12,530 nt of DNA, taken from assembly GCA_900769115.1 (NCBI GenBank), contig CAAGFJ010000036.1, forward strand, positions 1 to 12,530. The letters are read 5' to 3'. The DNA is from Lachnospiraceae bacterium (lineage in GTDB: Bacteria > Bacillota > Clostridia > Lachnospirales > Lachnospiraceae). Position 1 is the first letter of the stretch, and every line of letters begins with the position of its first letter. A program made the position numbers and the translations under genes. The notes beneath the pieces were generated by a model, which saw nothing but the letters and a program-made list of their open reading frames with translations, made no database searches and was not told the origin of the DNA. This document shows, in pieces, positions 7,246 to 12,509 of this stretch.

Positions 7246-7554
7246 TTACTCTTCTGTAGTTTCCTCTGTGTTTTCTTCTTCCTCTTCTGTAATATCCTCT
7301 AACTCAGCTTCCTTTGCAGCTCTGTCCTCATTGATCTGCTGTGCTTCTGCATAGATATCCTCTGCATTTTCCTGAACTGTTGTTGCTGTCTTCATAACGA
7401 ATTCTTTTGCACGCAAAACAGCTGCTGTACAATTGGTATATAACTTCTTTGCATCCTTACTGGAAAGGATCTTAATACCTGCCGTACCAAATAATACACC
7501 TGCTGCAAATATTCCTGTCTTTTTTCCATCAATCTTTTTTAACTTATCTAACAT
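7246..7554 (-). CDS. Small membrane-anchored acidic protein (DUF6110-like), partner of the P1B ATPase
   Basis: This 102-residue protein has a basic N terminus, one glycine-rich hydrophobic segment (residues 14-30, GIFAAGVLFGTAGIKIL), an amphipathic middle (KLYTNCTAAVLRAK...AEDIYAEAQQINEDRAA) and a Glu/Asp-rich tail (76-102). C42 is its only Cys. It resembles proteins annotated DUF6110 beside similar ATPases in Lachnospiraceae (from memory). The layout also recalls mycobacterial PacL1 (DUF1490), a membrane metallochaperone and scaffold for CtpC: a hydrophobic N-terminal segment, an Ala-rich amphipathic region and a metal-binding acidic tail. Translational coupling to the ATPase (13-nt gap) supports joint function. 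An AGGAGG lies 8 nt upstream of the ATG. A role in feeding metal to, or stabilising, the pump is inferred. Confidence 0.75.
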   Translation of the reverse strand: MLDKLKKIDGKKTGIFAAGVLFGTAGIKILSSKDAKKLYTNCTAAVLRAKEFVMKTATTVQENAEDIYAEAQQINEDRAAKEAELEDITEEEEENTEETTEE

Positions 7555-7588
7555 AATAAAAACCTCCTATTGAAAAATTTGTTTACGG

Positions 7589-7594
7589 ATTATA
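7589..7594 (-). promoter_or_regulatory. -10 box of the small-protein/P1B-ATPase operon
   Basis: On the minus strand a perfect TATAAT lies 34 nt before the start codon at 7554. No good -35 is seen at 16-18 bp spacing, which could mean dependence on an activator. The Fur-like palindrome is centred about 50 bp further upstream. Confidence 0.5.
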
Positions 7595-7636
7595 ATACAC
7601 CCTGTTTTTTGTATTTTCCAGCGCTTTCTTGCTTAG

Positions 7637-7651
7637 TGATAATTCTTATCA
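7637..7651. promoter_or_regulatory. Fur-box-like palindrome TGATAATTCTTATCA
   Basis: It matches the Gram-positive 7-1-7 Fur/PerR/Zur box pattern (TGATAAT-N-ATTATCA) with one mismatch, and is extended by flanking CTTAG/TTAAG arms (7632-7656). It lies between the Fur-like gene's terminator and the ATPase operon. Binding by the Fur-like protein encoded just upstream, or by an unlinked family member, is inferred. Confidence 0.6.
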
Positions 7652-7685
7652 TTAAGCAGCTGTTTAACTAAGAATACACATACAC

Positions 7686-7736
7686 AAAAAGCGCCCAAAT
7701 GTCACCTCCTGTTTTCGGACGGGTAACATTGGGCAC
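7686..7736 (-). terminator. Intrinsic terminator of the feo/Fur-like operon
   Basis: On the minus strand GTGCCCAATGT (7736-7726) pairs with ACATTTGGGCGC (7702-7691), allowing a one-base bulge, and TTTTT follows at 7690-7686. The loop is long (about 23 nt) and contains an AGGAGG-like stretch. It starts about 37 nt after the stop codon of the Fur-like gene. Confidence 0.75.
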
Positions 7737-7772
7737 CGTTTCCACTGATTAACAGTGTAATACTATATTTTA

Positions 7773-8240
7773 TTATTCTGCACATTCACATGGCACAGCA
7801 ACTACACTTCTTACCTTCTGCCCATCAACATACCCACAGGCAGTCAATCCGGACTGTATGATCTGATGCCATTTTGTAGCAGACAATTCTAACACAGTGT
7901 CATCATCTAATTCCACTTTACAGGCATTCTCCATGGTACAATCTCTTCCACAGGCAATCTTATACATGTTCTTTCTATTAATAGCGCCAATCTCTTCTAA
8001 CGTATTAATCATGCGGTATACTGTTGCAGAACCGATTCTTTTATCCAATTTGGATGCCTTGTAATAGATTTCCTTACAACAGGAACACTCTTCATCTAAA
8101 ATGATATCTAACAGTACGAGCCGTTGCTTTGTGATCCGGCACCCTCGTTCCCGTAATCGCTCGATGATGATTTCCTTTTGCATCTTTGTTCTCTGATACC
8201 CCTCAGAATCACATACGGTATTGTTTCTGTTCTGTGGCAT
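7773..8240 (-). CDS. Cys-rich Fur-family-like transcriptional regulator
   Basis: This 155-residue protein has the Fur winged-helix core at about residues 22-95: RLRERGCRITKQRLVLLDIIL, then the recognition segment IGSATVYRMINTLEEIGAI. The C-terminal half is unlike classical Fur: it lacks the HHHDH-type and His/Glu metal-site motifs, has a single His (H125), and is short. Instead there are eleven Cys (10, 34, 52, 54, 55, 97, 101, 107, 135, 151, 153), some clustered as CSCC and CEC. This suggests Cys-based metal (zinc, iron or Fe-S) or redox sensing. It is the last gene of the feo cluster, 44 nt after the small FeoB-associated protein, with AGGAG about 8 nt before the ATG, which supports the long start over M20. 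It may regulate feo or the ATPase unit downstream. Confidence 0.8.
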   Translation of the reverse strand: MPQNRNNTVCDSEGYQRTKMQKEIIIERLRERGCRITKQRLVLLDIILDEECSCCKEIYYKASKLDKRIGSATVYRMINTLEEIGAINRKNMYKIACGRDCTMENACKVELDDDTVLELSATKWHQIIQSGLTACGYVDGQKVRSVVAVPCECAE

Positions 8241-8284
8241 TTATTTACTCCTTTATTGTTCCCATTTCACTCACGCCTGCTATC

Positions 8285-8419
8285 CTAATGGCATCCTTTA
8301 CATTTTGAACAGTCGCCGCCGCACTGAATCGATTTCCCATTTTTCTTATCTTTCACCATGCTGTGGATGATTGCTGCAATAATCAAAAGTAAAATAATTC
8401 CTACAATAACTGTTCCCAT
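8285..8419 (-). CDS. FeoB-associated Cys-rich membrane protein (44 aa)
   Basis: This short gene reads MGTVIVGIILLLIIAAII..., one membrane helix (about residues 3-20), then a basic linker KDKKNGK and a Cys-rich tail CGGDCSKCKGCH (C33, C37, C40, C43, H44). This is the signature of the FeoB-associated small protein family found right after feoB in Firmicutes. The tail probably binds ferrous iron or an Fe-S cluster at the inner face, beside FeoB, in a place comparable to FeoC; the biochemical role is not established. An AGGAGG lies 8 nt before the ATG. It starts 59 nt after the feoB stop and precedes the Fur-like gene by 44 nt. Its shortness makes it easy to miss. Confidence 0.93.
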   Translation of the reverse strand: MGTVIVGIILLLIIAAIIHSMVKDKKNGKSIQCGGDCSKCKGCH

Positions 8420-8442
8420 ATCAGATACCTCCTATCGTATCC

Positions 8443-8457
8443 AGACATTTCATGTCT
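8443..8457 (-). other. Small hairpin in the feoB to small-protein spacer
   Basis: AGACAT-N3-ATGTCT forms a 6-bp stem without a following T run, 24 nt before the small gene's start codon and just upstream of its ribosome site. It could be an RNA processing or stability element; no terminator is evident between the two genes. Confidence 0.35.
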
Positions 8458-8478
8458 ATCTGCTATCTATTCTTTATC

Positions 8479-10998
8479 CTATTCTGTCACAACTTTATTC
8501 GTAATCTTGCTCTCAACAGTCTTTGCCGGACGGAATAACATATAGAAGAAGAATACAATGATTGCAATTGCAACAACAGTCCAGATGCCAAATCCACACT
8601 CACCTGTAAACAATCCTGCAATACGATATACAACCAAAGATGCAAGGTAAGCAAGACCACACTGATATCCAATTGCTGCCCAGAACCATTTTGTATTATT
8701 CATCTCTCTCTTAATCGCACCCATTGCTGCGAAACATGGTGCACAGAGTAAATTGAAGATCATGAATGACATACCTACTGCTCCAACAGCTCCATTTGCT
8801 GCTTCAAATGCTGCACGCATGTTATCATATACCGTGCCGGAACCACCGATACTGTAAAGAATACCCATTGTACCAACAATGTTCTCTTTGGCAACTAATC
8901 CTGTAATAGAAGCAACCGTTGCCTGCCAGTTACCCCAGCCTTGTGGGATGAAGATCCATGCAATTGCATTACCAACCTTAGCAAGGATTGAACAATCCAT
9001 CTGAGATTCCTCTAACATTCCAAACGCTCCATCTACCCATCCAAAGTAAGATAAGAACCAGATTACGATAGTGGAAAGCGTGATAATTGTACCTGCCTTC
9101 TTAATAAACGACCAGCCACGTTCCCACATACTGCGAAGCAAAGCACCGATTGTTGGCATATGGTATGCCGGCAACTCCATAACAAATGGAGCAGGATCTC
9201 CTGAGAATCCTTTTGTCTTCTTCAAGATAATACCGGAACAGATAACTGCTGCAATACCAATGAAGTAAGAACCGGTTGCGACCCATGGAGAACCACCGAA
9301 TAACGCACCAGCGATCATTGCTACGAACGGTGTCTTAGCACCACAAGGAATAAATGTTGTTGTCATAATTGTCATCTTACGGTCTCTGTCGTTCTCAATA
9401 GTACGGGAAGCCATAACACCAGGAACACCACATCCGGTACTTACCAACATTGGGATGAAGGATTTACCGGAAAGGCCAAATCTTCTAAAGATACGATCCA
9501 TAATGAATGCGATACGTGCCATATAACCACATGACTCCAAGAATGCAAGTAATAAGAACAATACCAACATCTGAGGCACAAAACCAAGCACGGCACCAAC
9601 ACCAGCAACAATACCATCAATGATCAAGCCCTCTAACCAGTCTGCACAGCCGATCTTCTGAAGACCCGCATCAATTGCATCCGGAATAGAAGGAACCCAT
9701 ACACCATACTCTGCCGGATCCGGTGCTTCACAGTTGTAATCCTTCTCTGTTGCAATTGCATCCTGTAAATCTGCATAAGAAGCAGTTACATCTTCTGTTG
9801 CAAGTGTCTCTTCATCCTCTACGGAATATGTAGCTTCCGGATAATCAGCCGCAACAACCTCTAATGAATCTAATGCTGTGCTTGCTGCATCTGCATCGTA
9901 ATCATCTGATTCACTGTCAAGTGCATCGGAAATCTCTGCAACATCAACACCCTGCTCATCTAAGTAAGCAACATATCCATTCACAATACCGCTTGCTTCG
10001 TCATACTCATCTGCTTTCTCGCTATAATCAGCAGATCCCATTCCGAATAAATGGAAACCATCGCCAAATAAGTTATCATTGGTCCAGTCTGTTGCTGCTG
10101 CACCAACTGTTACCATTGCAATATAGTATACAAGGAACATAACAACTGCAAAAATTGGCAAAGCTAAAATACGGTTTGTCACAATCTTATCAATCTTATC
10201 AGAAGTTGTTAACTTCTTGCCGTTTGCTTTCTTAACACAATCACCGATAATAGATGAGATATATACATATCTTTCATTGGTGATAATACTCTCTGTATCA
10301 TCATCCATTGCATCCTCTAACTGTTTAATCTCAGCTGATACATCCGGTGCATTCTTCATCTGTTCAATGATCTTCTCATCCTTCTCTAATAACTTAATCG
10401 CAAAGAAACGTCTCTGAGCTTCTTCTACATCTGTTAACTTATCTTCAACAGATTTGATTATATCCTCTACTTCTTTTGCAAATTCATGTACCGGCACAAC
10501 CTGCTCATTCTTCTTTGCCAGATCCACTGCCTTTGCTGCAGCTTTCTCAATTCCTGTTCCTTTCAAAGCAGAAATCTCAACAACTTCGCAACCTAATTTC
10601 TTACTTAATTTAGTTGTATCAATCTTGTCACCGGTCTTTTCCAATACATCGATCATATTGATCGCCATAATTACCGGAATACCAAGCTCCATAATCTGTG
10701 TAGAGAGATATAAGTTTCTCTCAATATTCGTACCGTCTACAATATTAATAATAGCATCTGGACGATCTGTAATCAAATAATTACGGGCAACGACTTCCTC
10801 TAACGTGTATGGAGACAAAGAATAGATACCTGGTAAATCCATGATCGTCACATCTTTATGACCTTTTAACTTACCTTCTTTCTTCTCTACCGTAACACCC
10901 GGCCAGTTACCTACAAACTGGTTAGAACCGGTCAGTGCATTAAATAATGTTGTTTTACCGCAGTTTGGATTACCTGCTAACGCAATTTTTACTGACAT
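8479..10998 (-). CDS. feoB: Ferrous iron transporter FeoB
   Basis: This 839-residue protein imports Fe2+ across the cytoplasmic membrane. The N-terminal G domain has G1 GNPNCGKT (9-16), switch region GNWPGVTVEKKEG (30-42), G3 DLPG (54-57), G4 NMID (114-117) and G5 SALKG (143-147). A helical GDI-like domain (about 168-265) follows. The membrane domain begins near 275 and has the conserved STGCGVPGVM (C523), PCGAK (C552) and LCAPCF (C752, C755) motifs and duplicated gate regions. Between the first helix and the next (about 306-440) lies an unusually long acidic segment rich in Asp, Glu, Ala and Tyr, which makes the protein longer than E. coli FeoB (773 aa). AAGGAGAGAG precedes the ATG. The gene follows the second feoA by 102 nt, a gap with its own dyads. 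Confidence 0.97.
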   Translation of the reverse strand: MSVKIALAGNPNCGKTTLFNALTGSNQFVGNWPGVTVEKKEGKLKGHKDVTIMDLPGIYSLSPYTLEEVVARNYLITDRPDAIINIVDGTNIERNLYLSTQIMELGIPVIMAINMIDVLEKTGDKIDTTKLSKKLGCEVVEISALKGTGIEKAAAKAVDLAKKNEQVVPVHEFAKEVEDIIKSVEDKLTDVEEAQRRFFAIKLLEKDEKIIEQMKNAPDVSAEIKQLEDAMDDDTESIITNERYVYISSIIGDCVKKANGKKLTTSDKIDKIVTNRILALPIFAVVMFLVYYIAMVTVGAAATDWTNDNLFGDGFHLFGMGSADYSEKADEYDEASGIVNGYVAYLDEQGVDVAEISDALDSESDDYDADAASTALDSLEVVAADYPEATYSVEDEETLATEDVTASYADLQDAIATEKDYNCEAPDPAEYGVWVPSIPDAIDAGLQKIGCADWLEGLIIDGIVAGVGAVLGFVPQMLVLFLLLAFLESCGYMARIAFIMDRIFRRFGLSGKSFIPMLVSTGCGVPGVMASRTIENDRDRKMTIMTTTFIPCGAKTPFVAMIAGALFGGSPWVATGSYFIGIAAVICSGIILKKTKGFSGDPAPFVMELPAYHMPTIGALLRSMWERGWSFIKKAGTIITLSTIVIWFLSYFGWVDGAFGMLEESQMDCSILAKVGNAIAWIFIPQGWGNWQATVASITGLVAKENIVGTMGILYSIGGSGTVYDNMRAAFEAANGAVGAVGMSFMIFNLLCAPCFAAMGAIKREMNNTKWFWAAIGYQCGLAYLASLVVYRIAGLFTGECGFGIWTVVAIAIIVFFFYMLFRPAKTVESKITNKVVTE

Positions 10999-11024
10999 TT
11001 TCTCTCTCCTTTTTTATTGCAGTC

Positions 11025-11040
11025 GATAGTTATAACTATC
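11025..11040. promoter_or_regulatory. 16-bp perfect palindrome GATAGTTATAACTATC upstream of feoB
   Basis: It lies in the feoA-feoB gap, 27-42 nt before the feoB start. It could form a short RNA hairpin ahead of the ribosome site or serve as an operator. It lacks a T run, and its sequence differs from the nearby DtxR-type dyad. Confidence 0.4.
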
Positions 11041-11064
11041 TATAATTTGTTGCTTCTATTTACC

Positions 11065-11080
11065 GTTAGTGTTTACTAAC
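11065..11080. promoter_or_regulatory. Candidate DtxR-family operator, copy 2 (GTTAGTGTTTACTAAC)
   Basis: It has the same GTTAG-N6-CTAAC pattern as the site over the feoA promoter, placed in the 102-nt gap before feoB. It suggests either an internal controlled promoter for feoB or a roadblock site; no convincing internal -35/-10 pair is seen. Confidence 0.55.
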
Positions 11081-11100
11081 TGTTATGCAAAAAAATATGC

Positions 11101-11322
11101 TTACTCTACCTCGATCATCTCAGCATCTGCTTTACGAAGAGATAACTCATATCCTCTTACAGTAACTTCTACCGGATCTCCAAGTGGTGCTACTTTTCTT
11201 ACATAAATCTCAACACCTTTGGTAATACCCATATCCATGATTCTTCTCTTAACAGGACCAGCACCGGTTAATCTGGTAACCTTGACTGTCTCGCCGCATG
11301 CTACTTCTTTTAATGTTTTCAT
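11101..11322 (-). CDS. feoA: FeoA domain protein (second in operon)
   Basis: This 73-residue SH3-like cytosolic protein is thought to contact FeoB and modulate its transport. Family features seen are TLKEVACGETVKV at the start, the RRIMDMGITKG core (26-36), and the APLGDPVEVTVRGYELSLRKADAEMIEV tail, all typical of standalone FeoA. Its length is normal. AAGGAG lies 7 nt before the ATG. It follows the first feoA by 36 nt and precedes feoB. Confidence 0.95.
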   Translation of the reverse strand: MKTLKEVACGETVKVTRLTGAGPVKRRIMDMGITKGVEIYVRKVAPLGDPVEVTVRGYELSLRKADAEMIEVE

Positions 11323-11358
11323 GCCAATTCTCCTTTTTCATTCATTTGAAACGATACA

Positions 11359-11568
11359 TTATACCATGATGTGATTCGCCATATCCTTACCGATCGCTAC
11401 TCGTGAATCCTTCACATTCACAATCATATTACCGTTGATCTCTGAGATTACCGTAACCGTACCACCGGATACAAATCCGAGGTTCTCCAAAAACTGTCTG
11501 GTCTCTTCCCTGCCTCCAATTTTCTTAATTACGTTCTCTTCTCCTTCTCTCGCCATTGTTAACGGCAT
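11359..11568 (-). CDS. feoA: FeoA domain protein (first in operon)
   Basis: This is a 69-residue FeoA paralogue: MPLTMAREGEENVIKKIGG, then RQFLENLGFVSGGTVTVISE, then GNMIVNVKDSRVAIGKDMANHIMV. It lacks the GDP turn of its neighbour. Such FeoA pairs ahead of feoB are common in Clostridia; the two may differ in partner or regulation. The start is chosen at 11568 (GGAG 8 nt upstream). An in-frame ATG at 11586 also has AAAGGAG upstream and adds six residues (MEGVGC). The furthest in-frame ATG, at 11628, is excluded because it sits at or before the predicted transcription start (about 11627). Confidence 0.92.
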   Translation of the reverse strand: MPLTMAREGEENVIKKIGGREETRQFLENLGFVSGGTVTVISEINGNMIVNVKDSRVAIGKDMANHIMV

Positions 11569-11630
11569 ACAACCAACTCCTTCCATATGACACGTACTCC
11601 TTTGTATGAATATATGTTCCTTAATCATCT

Positions 11631-11646
11631 GTTAGTGTATGCTAAC
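11631..11646. promoter_or_regulatory. Candidate DtxR-family operator, copy 1 (GTTAGTGTATGCTAAC), over the feoA -10 box
   Basis: The dyad GTTAG-N6-CTAAC covers the -10 hexamer of the feo promoter, the expected position of a metal-dependent repressor. It sits in the divergent region beside the DtxR-family gene. A degenerate second dyad (ATTAG-N6-ATAAC) follows at 11651-11666, over the -35 box. Confidence 0.7.
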
Positions 11647-11662
11647 TTTCATTAGTTGTCAA
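11634..11662 (-). promoter_or_regulatory. feoA: Promoter of the feo operon
   Basis: On the minus strand TTGACA (11662-11657), a 17-bp spacer, and TACACT (11639-11634) form a strong promoter. Its predicted start is near 11627, about 60 nt before the chosen feoA start codon. Confidence 0.75.
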
Positions 11663-11712
11663 TAACTTTTTTCAATAAAATAATATTTCTTTCAAATTTT
11701 AGTAATATGTGT

Positions 11713-11718
11713 TACAAT
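11713..11718 (+). promoter_or_regulatory. Extended -10 promoter element of the DtxR-family gene
   Basis: TACAAT preceded by TGT gives an extended -10 (TGtTACAAT); the -35 region is weak (TTTCAA). Transcription would begin near 11725, leaving a leader of roughly 95 nt that contains the hairpin at 11751-11789. Confidence 0.5.
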
Positions 11719-11750
11719 TATGTTGTGTAATTAGGGATTTTTTCTATGTT

Positions 11751-11789
11751 AGGGATTTCATTTTCTGCTAAATTAATGAATATATCCCT
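11751..11789 (+). other. Leader hairpin upstream of the DtxR-family gene
   Basis: AGGGAT-TTCATT (11751-11762) can pair with AATGAA (11775-11780) and ATCCCT (11784-11789) across a 3-nt bulge. It lies 18 nt before the GGGAGG ribosome site and has no T run. A 10-bp direct repeat TTAGGGATTT (11731-11740 and 11749-11758) overlaps its left arm. The function is unknown. Confidence 0.4.
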
Positions 11790-11820
11790 GACATTCTTTA
11801 TATTATTGGGAGGTATGAAT

Positions 11821-12192
11821 ATGGCAACAAACGAATCATCCGAAAATTATCTGGAGACAATACTTCTTCTCAGTCGATCTTTACCTGTTGTACGTTCAGT
11901 TGACGTCGCAACCGAATTAGGTTTCAAGAAATCAAGTGTCAGCATTGCAATGAAGAATCTTCGAGAGAAAGAATACATCACTGTATCCGATGCCGGATAC
12001 ATCAGTTTGACACCTGCGGGCAAAGAAGTTGCAGAGATGATTTACGAGCGACATGAGTGGTTCACCAATTGGCTTGTCAGCCTAGGCGTGGATGCTAAGA
12101 TTGCAGCGGAGGACGCCTGTAAGATGGAACATGTCATCAGCAAGGAAAGTTTCGAAGCAATCAAGAAGAGCATCTTACCACTTTCCCACTAA
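11821..12192 (+). CDS. DtxR-family metal-dependent transcriptional regulator
   Basis: This 123-residue regulator is read divergently from feo. A winged helix spans about residues 6-65 (SENYLETILLL, then VDVATELGFKKSSVSIAMKNLREKEYI), followed by the metal-binding dimerisation domain to about 115. Candidate ligands are H78 (YERHEW), C100, E103 and H104 (DACKMEHV). This DxxCxxEH-like pattern follows iron-sensing DtxR/IdeR (C102, E105, H106) rather than MntR, which has Glu in place of the Cys. The N-terminal ligand position (Met in DtxR, Asp in MntR) is Asn (N9) here. There is no SH3-like third domain, as in MntR. The start at 11821 has GGGAGG 7 nt upstream; the ATG at 11815 is too close to that site, and the frame from 11746 lacks a good ribosome site. 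Likely target: the three GTTAG-N6-CTAAC dyads. Confidence 0.92.
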   Translation: MATNESSENYLETILLLSRSLPVVRSVDVATELGFKKSSVSIAMKNLREKEYITVSDAGYISLTPAGKEVAEMIYERHEWFTNWLVSLGVDAKIAAEDACKMEHVISKESFEAIKKSILPLSH

Positions 12193-12208
12193 AACCTAAT
12201 ACCCTTAT

Positions 12209-12509
12209 ACCCTTGCACAGCGTAAGTGACGGACACATGTGTCTAACGGACACAACGGTCTAGAAAAATTGGTTCCAAGCCGGGGCCGTTCGCACTTAAT
12301 TGCTCCGGTAGCAGTACTAAATTCGCGCTATGCGCTCATTAAGTGCTGACCGTCACAAATGCCCCTCTTTGGAACCCAACTTTTTCTCTCCGGAGCTGAT
12401 GTTGGCACAATATACTGTCGTCAACATATACGCTGTGCTTATCGCCACACCCGAAGCCGTTCAGACATTAACTGGCTCCGGAATTTTAACTGCGGTTTAT
12501 ATTTACGTT
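12209..12509 (+). repeat. Structured palindromic repeat element, right copy
   Basis: No gene is supported in the last 338 bases. The element begins 16 nt after the regulator stop codon with ACCCTTGCACAGCGTAAGTG and ends near ATATTTACGTT. GCACAGCGTA (12215-12224) pairs perfectly with TACGCTGTGC (12429-12438). Inside that outer stem are the 12-bp palindrome GACACATGTGTC (12232-12243), arms 12263-12279 with 12367-12386 (GGTTCCAAG with CTTTGGAACC), arms 12284-12300 with 12338-12354 (GCACTTAAT with ATTAAGTGC), and the small hairpin GCGC-TAT-GCGC (12325-12335). Outside it is another imperfect stem (12455-12477). The start and end motifs match the element at the left edge. It looks like a branched RNA or a non-autonomous mobile repeat. 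Confidence 0.6.

Noticed and set aside
7681..7740. A micro-gene started by the AGGAGGTGACATT stretch in the terminator loop
   Set aside because: The frame closes after about ten codons and lacks an ATG; the hairpin plus T run is better read as a terminator.
9864..10142. Open frames antisense to feoB and to the ATPase and permease genes
   Set aside because: They mirror well-supported genes on the opposite strand, have no ribosome sites and encode low-complexity or biased proteins.
11746..11820. A 25-residue N-terminal extension of the DtxR-family protein
   Set aside because: It lacks a good ribosome site and overlaps the leader hairpin, whereas 11821 has GGGAGG at proper spacing and matches the family's usual N terminus.
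1735..12234. The region between the two inverted GTCCG...AAGGGT copies as a composite mobile unit
   Set aside because: Each copy lies right behind a gene in the same gene-relative orientation, there is only one IS and no recombinase for the interval, and the contents are coherent core-type metal genes. Dispersed 3'-flank repeats explain it better.
12232..12386. An integron attC-like or tRNA-like cloverleaf reading of the right element
   Set aside because: GTCTAAC resembles one attC core half, but no matching GTTRRRY half or integrase is present. No anticodon/T-arm pattern or CCA-end context supports a tRNA.
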